Source: Verrucomicrobiota bacterium
GTDB lineage: Bacteria > Verrucomicrobiota > Verrucomicrobiia > Methylacidiphilales > JBCCWR01
Assembly (NCBI GenBank): GCA_039192515.1
Contig: JBCCXA010000023.1
Span: 1-51,817, forward strand
Length of the DNA stretch: 51,817 nt
Direction: 5' to 3'
Shown here: positions 33,725 to 43,036 of the stretch, in pieces
How positions within the stretch are numbered: position 1 is the first letter of the stretch
Layout: each line of letters starts with the position of its first letter
Program-made: the position numbers and the translations under genes
Notes under the pieces: model-generated
Database searches by the model: none
What the model saw: the letters and a program-made list of their open reading frames with translations, nothing else
What the model was told of the DNA's origin: nothing

Positions 33725-34355
33725 TTTTGATTTCCTTTAGGATAAGATTGAAAATTTCTTGTTTTGAGCCCACTGCTTGGATCATTCTAAATCTATTTCC
33801 CTGTTCCTTGAAGAGGTTTAGATAACCCTGCCGGACTTTGCTGAAAAATTCTGAAGGCTCTTGTTCCATACGGTCTTTGGGGCCTGTGCGTTGTTGCGCG
33901 CGGGCAAGAGACGTTTGCGTATCTAAGTCCAAATAGAGAGTGAGGTCTGGAATCGTGCTAGATAGCGCAAAATCGTTGATGGTCTCGACTAGCTTTAAGG
34001 GTAGGCCACGCGCGTAGCCTTGGTAGACAGTGGTTGAGTCATGAAACCGATCGGCAATGACCCAGGTTCCAGAGGCCAGTGCTGGCTGAATGACTTCTCT
34101 TACAAGTTGAGCACGGCTGGCACAAAAGAGAAGAAGTTCTGACTCAGGACACATGCCTTCACCTGCTGGATCATGTTTGAGAAGATTGCGGACAGCTTCA
34201 CCAAGTTTAGTGGCTCCCGGTTCTCTCAAGGTAATGACTTTCAACTTTTTTGCTTTGAGCCAATCTTGCAACAAAGCAATCTGAGTGGTCTTACCGGCTC
34301 CTTCGGATCCCTCAAATGAAATAAACTGACCAGAGTTCGGCACTGTGAGCTTCAA
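33699..34355 (-). CDS. tmk: Thymidylate kinase
   Basis: A 218-residue dTMP kinase supplying dTDP for DNA synthesis. P-loop FEGSEGAGKTTQIALLQDWL, the TLREPGATKLGE segment (REPG), ELLLFCASRAQLV, and WVIADRFHDSTTVYQGYARG (DRx motif) are all canonical. LYLDLDTQTSLARAQQR and the LID region follow. It ends inside holB (26-base overlap) and starts 9 bases after ispF. Certain. Confidence 0.95.
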   Translation of the reverse strand: MKLTVPNSGQFISFEGSEGAGKTTQIALLQDWLKAKKLKVITLREPGATKLGEAVRNLLKHDPAGEGMCPESELLLFCASRAQLVREVIQPALASGTWVIADRFHDSTTVYQGYARGLPLKLVETINDFALSSTIPDLTLYLDLDTQTSLARAQQRTGPKDRMEQEPSEFFSKVRQGYLNLFKEQGNRFRMIQAVGSKQEIFNLILKEIKSAFPDIRY

Positions 34356-34364
34356 AATACCACC

Positions 34365-34844
34365 TTATGAGGTGATTTCAATACTTGCTACAGCCATCGC
34401 TGCGATCCCTTCCTTGCGGCCTACAAATCCCATGGTTTCATTGGTCGTGGCTTTTATGGTGATCTGAGACGGTTTAATCTTTAGAGATTTGCTAAGGACT
34501 TCGCGCATCGCATTTAGGTGTGGAAGTACCTTAGGGGCTTCCGCGATTACGGTAGCATCCACATTATTGATTGTCGCTCTGCGTTCGGCTATCATCCTGG
34601 AAATATGTTCTAAGAAGAGGGTGGAGCGAGCGTCTTTCCACTCGGGGTCTGTGTTGGGAAAGTGGTAACCTATATCGCCCTCGCCTAAGCTGCCAAGCAA
34701 TGCATCGGCAATAGCATGGATGAGCACATCAGCATCAGAGTGGCCTAGTAGCCCTTTTTCATATTCAATTTTGACACCACCAAGATAGCAATCTCTATCT
34801 TCGGCAAACTGGTGCACATCGTATCCAATTCCGACTCGGTTCAT
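34365..34844 (-). CDS. ispF: 2-C-methyl-D-erythritol 2,4-cyclodiphosphate synthase
   Basis: A 159-residue MEP-pathway enzyme of isoprenoid synthesis. MNRVGIGYDVHQFAEDRDCY supplies the zinc ligands Asp and His (DVH). LLGHSDADVLIHAIADALLG has the third ligand His; GDIGYHFPNTDPEWKDARS and ATTNETMGFVGRKEGIAAMA complete the family set. Homotrimer, cytoplasmic. First gene of the minus-strand housekeeping run, divergent from typA with a 149-base gap. Certain. Confidence 0.96.
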   Translation of the reverse strand: MNRVGIGYDVHQFAEDRDCYLGGVKIEYEKGLLGHSDADVLIHAIADALLGSLGEGDIGYHFPNTDPEWKDARSTLFLEHISRMIAERRATINNVDATVIAEAPKVLPHLNAMREVLSKSLKIKPSQITIKATTNETMGFVGRKEGIAAMAVASIEITS

Positions 34845-34993
34845 TTGGGGAGGATGCGCAAGGACTCCGAAGTTTCAAGATTTAGTTGCTTAACACGCAT
34901 ATTCAAGCTAGATATTTTGGCCCTTTTGTTAAAGGTCATCATAAACTATGAGAAAGCCTCTAACGAAGTAAAATTAGGGAAAAGAGGTAGCAA

Positions 34994-36838
34994 ATGTCCG
35001 ATATCAGTAAAATTAGAAACATCGCCATCGTCGCTCACGTAGATCATGGAAAAACAACACTCGTTGATCAGTTGCTCAAGCAGTCTGGAACATTCCGAGA
35101 AAATCAGGATATTGAAGAGAGAGTGATGGATTCCATGGATCTAGAGCGAGAAAAGGGCATTACTATTAAAGCAAAAAATGCATGTATCAAATGGAATGAT
35201 CACACCATCAATATTGTAGATACGCCGGGCCATGCCGATTTTGGTGGTGAAGTTGAGCGTGTGATGAAGATGATTGATGGTGTTCTACTATTGGTAGATG
35301 CCTTCGAAGGTCCTCAGGCCCAAACGAAATTTGTTTTACAAAAAGCTTTAGAGTGCGGGGCACGTCCTATCGTTGTCGTGAATAAGATAGACCGTCCCAA
35401 CGCTCGTCCACATGAGGTCTTGGATATGGTCTTTGAGCTATTCTTGTCACTCAATGCAACAGACGAACAGTTAGATTTTCCTGCTATTTATGCCTCTGCT
35501 CGTGATGGCTATGCCGTTAGGGATTGGAAGGGTGAGGTTACAGATGAATGTCGCAATGCGGGTATGATCAGTATCTATGAAGCAATTGAGAAATTTGTCC
35601 CCCAACCGATTCTTAGGGATGAGGCATTTTTCTCGATGCTTGTGGCTAATCTTGATTGGAGTGATTACGTCGGAAGGATTGCCTTTGGCAAGATATACAG
35701 TGGTTCAGTGAAGGTGGGAGATTCTGTTGTTTGTTTGCATAGTGATGGCACCTCAGAAAAAAATAAAGTGACAAAGCTTTTCTCCTATGAGGGGATGCAA
35801 CGTGTAGAAGTGCAGGAAGTTAGCGCCGGTTCCATTGTTGGCTTAGCTGGTCTGGAAAGCGTGTTTATAGGAGAGACTATTACCGATCAGACCGACCGTG
35901 AAGCTCTACCTTTTGTCGCCATTGATCCTCCTACAATAGCCATGCAGTTCCTCGTCAATGATTCTCCATTCGCAGGACGCGCAGGCAAATTTTTAACCGC
36001 TCGCCACATTAAGGATCGCCTCGTCCGGGAGACGCGAGTGAATGTGAGTTTACAAGTGGAAGACTCCAAACGCGCAGGTGCTTTCAATGTCAGAGCAAGG
36101 GGTGAAATGCAAGTGGCAGTGATTGTTGAGCAGATGCGTCGCGAAGGTTACGAACTAATGGTTTCTCGTCCTCAAGTGATTTTAGAGGAGGATGAGAGTG
36201 GTAAGACACTTGAGCCTATAGAGAATCTTTATATTGATGTTCCGAGTGATGCCTTAGGTGATGTCTTGCAAAATCTAGCGGGAAGAAAAGGTGAAGTAAA
36301 AGACATGCGCCATCAGGCGACATCTGTTATTGTGGAGGCTGAGATCCCGACGCGCGGAGTTATTGGTCTGGAAACAGATATTAAAAATTTAACCCGTGGT
36401 ATGGGAATCATGAGTCATATGTTTAAGGAGTATGGAGAATTTCGTGGAGAGATTGCAGGTCGTAAAAATGGTGTCCTTGTGGCCATGGAGGATGGGACAA
36501 CCGCCGCTTATTCTCTTGATACTTTGCAAGCTAGGGCAAAGATGTTTGTAGATGCTAGTGAGGAGGTCTATTCGGGAATGGTTGTTGGTGAGAACTCTCG
36601 CTCTGATGATATGGTAGTCAATCCGTGTAAAACGAAGCAGTTGACAAATATGCGTTCTTCTGGTGATGGAAAGGGGATACAACTTGAACCTCCTGTTAAA
36701 ATGAGTTTAGAGCGTATGATTGAGTACATTGCAGGTGATGAATTTGTTGAGGCAACCCCGGATGCACTTCGTATACGTAAGCAAATCCTGGATCATACAG
36801 CTCGCAAGAGAGCAGGAAATAAAAACAAAGCGCAATAG
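34994..36838 (+). CDS. typA: Translational GTPase TypA/BipA
   Basis: A 614-residue ribosome-associated GTPase involved in stress adaptation and 50S assembly. G1 [15 protein letters not shown], switch [16 protein letters not shown]3 [19 protein letters not shown]4 [10 protein letters not shown]. The BipA-specific C-terminus includes [19 protein letters not shown] and KPTKKKLTNMRSS-type [20 protein letters not shown] at 34983-34988 lies 5 bases before the ATG. Standard length. The next gene follows after only 3 bases, so the two are co-transcribed. Certain. Confidence 0.96.
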   Translation: MSDISKIRNIAIVAHVDHGKTTLVDQLLKQSGTFRENQDIEERVMDSMDLEREKGITIKAKNACIKWNDHTINIVDTPGHADFGGEVERVMKMIDGVLLLVDAFEGPQAQTKFVLQKALECGARPIVVVNKIDRPNARPHEVLDMVFELFLSLNATDEQLDFPAIYASARDGYAVRDWKGEVTDECRNAGMISIYEAIEKFVPQPILRDEAFFSMLVANLDWSDYVGRIAFGKIYSGSVKVGDSVVCLHSDGTSEKNKVTKLFSYEGMQRVEVQEVSAGSIVGLAGLESVFIGETITDQTDREALPFVAIDPPTIAMQFLVNDSPFAGRAGKFLTARHIKDRLVRETRVNVSLQVEDSKRAGAFNVRARGEMQVAVIVEQMRREGYELMVSRPQVILEEDESGKTLEPIENLYIDVPSDALGDVLQNLAGRKGEVKDMRHQATSVIVEAEIPTRGVIGLETDIKNLTRGMGIMSHMFKEYGEFRGEIAGRKNGVLVAMEDGTTAAYSLDTLQARAKMFVDASEEVYSGMVVGENSRSDDMVVNPCKTKQLTNMRSSGDGKGIQLEPPVKMSLERMIEYIAGDEFVEATPDALRIRKQILDHTARKRAGNKNKAQ

Positions 36839-36841
36839 ACC

Positions 36842-38509
36842 ATGAGTGATGTTAAGACCTTAGTAGTAGGTCATAAGAACCCAGATACAGACGCTATCTG
36901 CTCGGCGATAGCCTACGCAGAATATTTGCAGGCGATTGGAAACAAGAATGTTGAGGCCATAAGATGTGGAGAAGTAAATTCTCGAACGGATTTTGTTTTA
37001 CGTAAAGCAGGTGTTTCTCAGCCTCGATTAGTGACCGATACCCGATTGACTGTAGGGGGTGTTTCCCGGCGCCATGTAGTAGGCGCGCATTATGATGACA
37101 CTTTTCAGGAAGCTTTTAATAAGATGCGCAATGAAGGGCTTCGAAGTATGCCTGTGTTGCGAGAGGATGGATCCGTGGAAGGCATGCTTTCCATGCAAAA
37201 GATGGTAGAACTCCTTTTGCCGGAAAGTAACCAAGAGATTCAACCCAGGCAGATCAAAACATCCCTGTCCACAATTTGTCATGTGTTAGGAGGGCGGTTT
37301 CAACACGCAGTCGATGATGAGTCTCGAGAAGATTTAGTTCTAACGGTGGCAGCAATGAGTGCGGAGGTCTTTAAAGATAAATTGAAAGAATATCCTGCGG
37401 AACAACATGTAGTTGTTTTAGGGAATAGACCAACTATTCAGGAATCATCAATCAAATATGGTGTAAGAGCGTTGGTCATTACGGGTGGTTATGAATTGTC
37501 AGAAGAGTTGCTCAAGCTGGCACGGAAAAATAATATTACCGTATTAATCTCTCCGCGCGATACAGCCTCTACGACACTTTTGATGAAGTGCGCAAAGCCC
37601 ATAGGTGATGCAATCTGGACTGATTTTATCAGTTTTCCTGAGAATACCTTAGTAGAGAGTATACGAAACGAGGTTTTGCAAAAGGGTCAAGTTCTCTTTC
37701 CCGTCATTAATGAACAAAAGAAAATGGTCGGAGTGTTTTCTAAGACCGACCTGATTAATCCTAAACCAGCACGTTTAATACTCGTGGATCACAACGAGTA
37801 TGCTCAAGCCGTTACAGGAGCAAGTGATGCGGATATCGTAGAAGTCATTGATCACCATAAGTTGGGTGGCAGTCTATCCTCTCGTGAGCCTATTCGATTT
37901 ATCATCGAACCTATCGGTTCTACCTGCTCCATTGTTGCCAACATGTTCAAACAAGCTGGAATAGAGCCATCATCTAAAATCGCCTTATGCATGGCTTCAG
38001 GCATTATTTCAGACACATTATTTCTCACTTCTCCGACCACCACAGAAGCTGATAAAGAAATTCTTACCTGGTTGGAAGAAGTAAGTGGAGCAGATTTAAA
38101 GGCTTTTGCAGAAGAAATGTTTGCGGAAGGCTCCATTTTAAAGGGTTCATCTGCCAAAGAAGTGGTCCAAGTTGATTGCAAGGAATATGATGAGGATGGT
38201 TGGAAGCTTGCTGTTGCTCAGGTTGAAGAGCTGGAACTCGATCACTTTTGGCCTAAGAAACAGGAACTAGAAGAGGCTCTTCTAGAAATGGCCAGGCAGC
38301 GTGGCCGAGATTTTGCATGTTTGTTGATTACGGATATTACTAAACACTACAGTCTTTTATTAACAGTCGGGAATGAACAAGTCATTGAACGTATTGAATA
38401 TCCAGAGTTGATGCCTAATTTATTTGAATTAGATGGCATAGTGAGTAGGAAAAAACAACTCATGCCGGTCTTATTAAGAATTCTTAGCGGTTGTCCACGG
38501 GGTTTTTAG
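36842..38509 (+). CDS. ppaC: Mn-dependent inorganic pyrophosphatase with CBS-DRTGG insert
   Basis: A 555-residue DHH-family (class II) pyrophosphatase. VVGHKNPDTDAICSAIAYAE gives the first metal ligands (His, Asp, Asp), VDHNEYAQAV the next Asp, and VIDHHKLGG the DHH motif. SRKKQ near the C-terminus is the substrate-binding SRKKQ signature of DHHA2. Residues about 70-300 are an inserted regulatory block: two CBS repeats (first GLRSMPVLREDGSVEGML, second GQVLFPVINEQKKMVGVF) around a DRTGG-like domain (VVVLGNRPTIQESSIKYGVR), which bind adenine nucleotides or diadenosine polyphosphates. It follows typA by 3 bases, and its 3' end overlaps the convergent kinase gene by 26 bases. Confident. Confidence 0.93.
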   Translation: MSDVKTLVVGHKNPDTDAICSAIAYAEYLQAIGNKNVEAIRCGEVNSRTDFVLRKAGVSQPRLVTDTRLTVGGVSRRHVVGAHYDDTFQEAFNKMRNEGLRSMPVLREDGSVEGMLSMQKMVELLLPESNQEIQPRQIKTSLSTICHVLGGRFQHAVDDESREDLVLTVAAMSAEVFKDKLKEYPAEQHVVVLGNRPTIQESSIKYGVRALVITGGYELSEELLKLARKNNITVLISPRDTASTTLLMKCAKPIGDAIWTDFISFPENTLVESIRNEVLQKGQVLFPVINEQKKMVGVFSKTDLINPKPARLILVDHNEYAQAVTGASDADIVEVIDHHKLGGSLSSREPIRFIIEPIGSTCSIVANMFKQAGIEPSSKIALCMASGIISDTLFLTSPTTTEADKEILTWLEEVSGADLKAFAEEMFAEGSILKGSSAKEVVQVDCKEYDEDGWKLAVAQVEELELDHFWPKKQELEEALLEMARQRGRDFACLLITDITKHYSLLLTVGNEQVIERIEYPELMPNLFELDGIVSRKKQLMPVLLRILSGCPRGF

Positions 38510-39728
38510 GTTGAGGCAGTTTGACAATAAAGGTACTTCCTTTACCAGGACTGGATTGATAGGAAATGTCGCCGCTGTGAAGCTGTACAATCTTTTTACA
38601 AATAGCCAGCCCTAATCCATTACCGTTAAATTCTTTGGCACTATGCAGTCGTTTGTAGGGAATGAAGATACTCCCATTGCAATTTTCTGAAATACCAATT
38701 CCATTATCTTTGATTAAAATTGATATTTGACCATTTGTTTCCGTTGTAGATACAACGACTTCGGGTTTCTCTCTGCAGTATTTTATAGCATTGGCCATAA
38801 GGTTTTGTAGGAGTTCAGCCATCAGGCTTCTAATTCCCCTAATTAGCGGAAGTTCTTCAGGGATTGAGATACGGGCATTATTTTCTTTAATGACTTGGTC
38901 AAGATTATTGATGGCATCTTCTAAGGGATCTTTTAGAGAGATATGCTCAAAACTAATGCTCTCGGGTTCATTTGTTATATTGATGTATTTACTTGAGTCG
39001 CTGATAAGTTGGCTCATGTGCTTAGAGGCCATAAGAATGCGCTTTATGAGATTTTGGGCTTTATCACTGGCTACCCCATTGTTCTGCTCGTCCTTCAGAA
39101 TATGAATAAGGCCTATGACAGTACTGAGAGGTGCTCGTAAATCATGTGATGCCATATAGCTAAAAGCCTTAAGATCTTCATTAGCTTTTCTTAGTTTATA
39201 CTCTGTTTTTTCTTTTGTTCTAAGCTCATGGCGTAATCTGATCTCAGTTATTGTAAACTCAGCCAGGGTCATCATGATATCGATTTCCTCTTTAGTCCAA
39301 TCATGAGGAATACGGTTGATGGCACAAATGGAGCCTATTATCTCATGATTAGGGCTTTTTATGGGCATGCCTAGGTAGGCGGTTACATTGAGCTCAGTGG
39401 TGGCCAAGTTGTTCTTTACCAGAGGATCCCCTGGTGCATTAGAAATGATGAGTGGCTTTTTCCGACTGACTACATGCTGGCAAAAGGAGTGAGATAATGG
39501 AGTCTCTCGTTTTGATTTCCAGGGTTCTGGCAAACCTTGCTGGCTTTTGAAAAATTGCCGATCTTTGTCTACTAGAGAAACGAGAGCAACTGGGACCTTG
39601 AGTAATTTACATATGAGATCTGTAAGCCTGTCAAATTGCTCCTCATTCAGGCTATCAAGGAGACGAGTTTCGCGAAGAGCTTTGAGACGAGTCTCATCAA
39701 GGATAGCGGGGTCAACCTTTGAATGCAT
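38484..39728 (-). CDS. GAF-domain sensor histidine kinase
   Basis: A 414-residue soluble histidine kinase. Residues 25-170 form a GAF domain (VALVSLVDKDRQFFKSQQGL, HSFCQHVV, YLGMPIKSPNHEIIGSIC). A short helix leads to the HisKA H-box SYMASHDLRAPLSTVIGL (about residue 195). The ATPase domain follows, with N-box LLQNLMANAIKYC, G1 IKDNGIGIS, and G2 NGNGLGLAICKKIV. No membrane segment or receiver domain, so it senses a cytoplasmic signal and needs a separate response regulator; the HPt/REC pair at 3982-4971 is one possible but unproven partner. Its 3' end overlaps ppaC by 26 bases in convergent orientation. Confidence 0.92.
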   Translation of the reverse strand: MHSKVDPAILDETRLKALRETRLLDSLNEEQFDRLTDLICKLLKVPVALVSLVDKDRQFFKSQQGLPEPWKSKRETPLSHSFCQHVVSRKKPLIISNAPGDPLVKNNLATTELNVTAYLGMPIKSPNHEIIGSICAINRIPHDWTKEEIDIMMTLAEFTITEIRLRHELRTKEKTEYKLRKANEDLKAFSYMASHDLRAPLSTVIGLIHILKDEQNNGVASDKAQNLIKRILMASKHMSQLISDSSKYINITNEPESISFEHISLKDPLEDAINNLDQVIKENNARISIPEELPLIRGIRSLMAELLQNLMANAIKYCREKPEVVVSTTETNGQISILIKDNGIGISENCNGSIFIPYKRLHSAKEFNGNGLGLAICKKIVQLHSGDISYQSSPGKGSTFIVKLPQPKNPVDNR

Positions 39729-39847
39729 CGTAATATAGCGTATCGTCTCCTTAGCTCAAATTATGAGGGACGATCAATGCTCTGATTCGATTGAGTTAAA
39801 AGTTATTACGGTTTTTTATTCTTTTGACCCCTTCGAAATAAAGGGTG

Positions 39848-40720
39848 TTATTCTAGCAATGACACGACTAAGAGGTCATCTACTCGTAGATTGGTGAGTT
39901 CCCAATTCTCGTGATCGATGGCTTGATAAAATAATTGCCAGCGAAGAGGTTTATTCTCTAAATAAGTGACATAGGTGAGCAGCTTGGTGTCCAGCTTAAG
40001 AGAGCGGTTATCAAAAAGTTCGTATCGACTCATTTTTCCATACTCTTTTGTGGCCACTTCTACTTGGTTGATGAAATTTTCAATCATGCGAGGTTGCTGG
40101 AGCAGGCCAGTTCCGTTCAAGAAATCATTGAAGGCCATGCGAATTTTGTCGTTTTGTAACTTGAGGAAGAATTTTTCAACCCTTAGTTGTGTAGGTCCAG
40201 GAGGAGGTATTTTTATGGGGTCTTTAGGTAAGAAGTTTCGCATATCATCGATGTCGAAATTAACGAGTTGCCAGTCGGAGTCATTGGAGGTGAATAGAAA
40301 TTGCCAGCGAATATGTTTGTGGTGATGGTGGGTCAAATAGGTGACGCGAATCAAATGAGATGAATACTTTTTAACTTCAAAAATAGTATAAGTTCTCATA
40401 TTCCCAAAATGCTTAAGAGAGTTTTTTGTGGTGTCAATGAGTCGATTTGAAAGCTCAAAGTCCTTTTCGAAAGGCGTTCCAGCGAAGAGCTCTCTAAAAG
40501 ATCCCTCTACTATCCCATTGCTGATGCCGGTAAACAATGCCTCAAGTTTTATCTCGATAACTTCGGGCATACGGGGGGCTGCCGTAGTCTGGATACGGGG
40601 CGCAGATGGCAGAGTTGGGGGACGGGGTTGGACCTTTTGTGCTTGAAGCGGTGGAGTTAATAAGAGAAACAAACTGAGATAAAGCAAGCGCTTCCAAGAC
40701 CAGTGGAGCGAGGATTTCAC
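39848..40720 (-). CDS. Secreted protein with two tandem copies of a ~100-residue domain
   Basis: A 290-residue exported protein with signal peptide (KRLLYLSLFLLLTPPLQAQ) and a Pro-rich spacer (residues 30-50). It holds two copies of one domain (about 58-165 and 180-285). They align at FEKDFELSNRLIDTTKNSL / MIENFINQVEVATKEYGKM, MRTYTIFEVKKYSSHLIRVT / MSRYELFDNRSLKLDTKLLT, IRWQFLFTSNDSDWQLVNFD / LRWQLFYQAIDHENWELTNL. The pattern of helical start and curved sheet ending in W-x-L resembles NTF2-like/DUF4864-type folds; I am not sure of the family. A His cluster (THHHHKH) in copy 1 could bind metal. Its start overlaps the stop of the upstream MBL-like gene by four bases. Confidence 0.72.
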   Translation of the reverse strand: MKSSLHWSWKRLLYLSLFLLLTPPLQAQKVQPRPPTLPSAPRIQTTAAPRMPEVIEIKLEALFTGISNGIVEGSFRELFAGTPFEKDFELSNRLIDTTKNSLKHFGNMRTYTIFEVKKYSSHLIRVTYLTHHHHKHIRWQFLFTSNDSDWQLVNFDIDDMRNFLPKDPIKIPPPGPTQLRVEKFFLKLQNDKIRMAFNDFLNGTGLLQQPRMIENFINQVEVATKEYGKMSRYELFDNRSLKLDTKLLTYVTYLENKPLRWQLFYQAIDHENWELTNLRVDDLLVVSLLE

Positions 40721-41322
40721 GAAGAGAGAATTTTATTGAGTTTACCCATGGGATTCTCGGTAAGAGGAGCACCATGCGCCATGAGTAATGTTTCGAAAGG
40801 AAACGCAAGAAGCTTTTTGAGCGATTGGATCAACTCTTGTTGGTCTGAGCAATACTTTGCAGGAAGGATATCAAATGAGGTTTCCTCTAAATTAATTAAG
40901 GCATCTCCAACAATCATCGTTTTGCTGGTTTCATGATAAAGAGCGGTTTCCCCTGGTGCACCACCTGGGAGGTAGATGGGCTTAAGCGTGTGAATTTGTT
41001 TTAAATCCTCTAGAATCACTTCTGGCATCAGAGAGAGGTCTTTGACGCTAGAGGCGCTTGCGCCGAGTGGGAGATTGTATTTGTTTTTCCAATAAGTGTT
41101 CGCCCGTTCATGATTGGAATTGGTGAGTATGATGAGTGCCGGAGGTCCGGCCTTTAATAATTCCTCCTCGCAATCTGCTGAAGGTTCTATAGGATCAATA
41201 AGAATGAGCTTTTTATCCCGAATAAGTGCGTATGAGTAGACTTCCGTTTTGCAGCTAGGGTCATAAGTGGACCAAACAAAAAAGTACTTGTTTAGATAGG
41301 AGAAGGTGACTTCCTTTAGCAT
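40717..41322 (-). CDS. Metallo-beta-lactamase-fold protein with degenerate metal site
   Basis: A 201-residue soluble protein with the MBL fold order: SYALIRDKKLILIDPI (strand before the first loop), PALIILTNSNHERANTYW, LPGGAPGETALYHETSKTMI, VGDALINLE (GD ligand) and LLMAHGAPL (final HG ligand). The usual THxHxDH at the second block is replaced by TNSNHER, so two or three zinc ligands are missing, while the later Asp and His positions remain. It may be a non-catalytic or altered-metal member. It is coupled to the duplicated-domain secreted protein by a four-base overlap. Confidence 0.75.
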   Translation of the reverse strand: MLKEVTFSYLNKYFFVWSTYDPSCKTEVYSYALIRDKKLILIDPIEPSADCEEELLKAGPPALIILTNSNHERANTYWKNKYNLPLGASASSVKDLSLMPEVILEDLKQIHTLKPIYLPGGAPGETALYHETSKTMIVGDALINLEETSFDILPAKYCSDQQELIQSLKKLLAFPFETLLMAHGAPLTENPMGKLNKILSS

Positions 41323-41437
41323 GTTCCAATTATCCGCTTTTTTTGGAAGAGTAAAATCTTAAAAGTAAATAATTCGGGTTAAACTTAATCCCTTTCAAAA
41401 CCAACCTGACTATCGAGGCCCTTCATGGTTGATGTCA

Positions 41438-42979
41438 TCAATGCCGGAAATGCCGCTTTCCTGTGAAAATCATGGCCATATTTGCTTTATTGGCAGCTTC
41501 AATGACTTGTTCATCACGCAGACTACCTCCAGGTTGGATGGCGGCTGTTGCTCCAGCCTCGGCTGCTGCCTCAATACCATCCGGGAAAGGGAAAAAGGCG
41601 TCGGAGGCAATACAACTTCCTGCTAAACTTAGTTTGGCTTCGCCCGCTTTCCAAACAGCAATTCTGGATGAATCGACTCGCGACATTTGGCCTGCGCCAA
41701 TGCCTAAGGTTTGTTTTGCGTTGGTGTATACAATAGCATTCGACTTGACGTGTTTTACAATGTGCCAGCCAAAAGTTAAGCCCCTCATCTCTTCTTCATT
41801 GGGCTGGCGTTTGGTGACGACCTTCCAACTTGCGGGAGAATCGGATTGATCATCGCTTTCTTGAGTCAGTAGCCCACCCAGAACCGTCTTCATATCGTAG
41901 CGGTTGGCTTCTCCAGGATAGTGATTTTCGATGAGACGCAGATTCTTTTTCTTTTGTAGGAGTGTAAGGGCTTCTTCAGTAAAGCTTGGGGCAATGATCA
42001 CTTCACTGAAGATATCTGAAATGCTTTCTGCTACCCCTATATCAGCCTGAGTGTTCATGACGATAATTCCGCCAAAGGGAGCTTGTTGATCCGTGGAAAA
42101 GGCAAGTTCCCAAGCGGATTTGAGGTTGTCAGCTGTTCCTACTCCACAAGGATTGGTATGTTTTAAGATGGCTAAAGTAGGCGCATGCCCGTCAAATTCA
42201 CGGATCAGAGAGACTGCCGCTGAGATATCGATGATATTATTATAAGAAAGTTCTTTGCCGTGTAATTGTTTGAAATGCTCATGGAATGGACCATAAAGTG
42301 CCGCCTTTTGGAAAGGGTTTTCTCCATAGCGGAGTGGTTGGGCAAGTCGTTGAATAGTGCCACAAGTCTCTTGAAGAACAGGATTTTCCTCCTCATAACG
42401 TTGTGTGAGATAGCGTGAGATTACGCCGTCATAGTGTGCAGTGTGGCGGTAGACTTTGGCAGCTAGCTTTTGGCGTGTGGTGAGCGAAGTTTCCCCATTT
42501 GTTTCTAATTCTTCAATAACTCCAGAGTAGTCAGCGGGATCTACTAACACCGTGACAAAAGCATGATTTTTAGCTGCGCTACGCAGCATAGAAGGTCCTC
42601 CTATATCAATATTTTCAATGGCATGTTCTAATGGACAATCTGGCTTGCTAATCGCTTGCTCAAAGGGGTAGAGATTTACAATCACTAAGTCAATAGCAGC
42701 AATGTCATGCTCGGCTGCCTCGGAAAGGTGTTTGGAATCATTACGCAGATGCAGAAGACCGCCATGAACTTTGGGATGAAGTGTTTTGACTCGTCCATCC
42801 ATCATTTCAGGAAATCCGGTGTAATCAGATATTTCAGTAACAGGTAATCCAGCTTCTTGAATAGCCCGAGCAGTGCCTCCTGTAGAGATGAGCTGCACTT
42901 GATGATCAACAAGGAACTGAGCGAGTTTAACAATGCCTGATTTATCTGAAACGGAGAGAAGGGCTTTCTTGATTTTCAT
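41438..42979 (-). CDS. purH: Bifunctional AICAR transformylase / IMP cyclohydrolase
   Basis: A 513-residue enzyme for the last two steps of IMP synthesis. N-terminal cyclohydrolase: KALLSVSDKSGIVKLAQFL, QLISTGGTARAIQEAGLPV, DGRVKTLHPKVHGGLL. C-terminal transformylase: LRYGENPFQKAALYG, LKHTNPCGVGTA (with catalytic Lys-His), SDAFFPFPDGIEAAAEAG and AAIQPGGSLRDEQVIEAANK, ending FTGKRHFRH. Full length. purM lies 5 kb away in the same window but is not in the same operon. Certain. Confidence 0.97.
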   Translation of the reverse strand: MKIKKALLSVSDKSGIVKLAQFLVDHQVQLISTGGTARAIQEAGLPVTEISDYTGFPEMMDGRVKTLHPKVHGGLLHLRNDSKHLSEAAEHDIAAIDLVIVNLYPFEQAISKPDCPLEHAIENIDIGGPSMLRSAAKNHAFVTVLVDPADYSGVIEELETNGETSLTTRQKLAAKVYRHTAHYDGVISRYLTQRYEEENPVLQETCGTIQRLAQPLRYGENPFQKAALYGPFHEHFKQLHGKELSYNNIIDISAAVSLIREFDGHAPTLAILKHTNPCGVGTADNLKSAWELAFSTDQQAPFGGIIVMNTQADIGVAESISDIFSEVIIAPSFTEEALTLLQKKKNLRLIENHYPGEANRYDMKTVLGGLLTQESDDQSDSPASWKVVTKRQPNEEEMRGLTFGWHIVKHVKSNAIVYTNAKQTLGIGAGQMSRVDSSRIAVWKAGEAKLSLAGSCIASDAFFPFPDGIEAAAEAGATAAIQPGGSLRDEQVIEAANKANMAMIFTGKRHFRH

Positions 42980-43036
42980 GAAGCCAAGAAAATAGCGAGA
43001 GAAATCCTAGGTGTGAAGAGGAAAACATCTAGGAGC

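Noticed and set aside
41463..41849. 128-codon frame antisense to purH
   Set aside because: No family features; its codon pattern is explained by the certain purH gene on the other strand.
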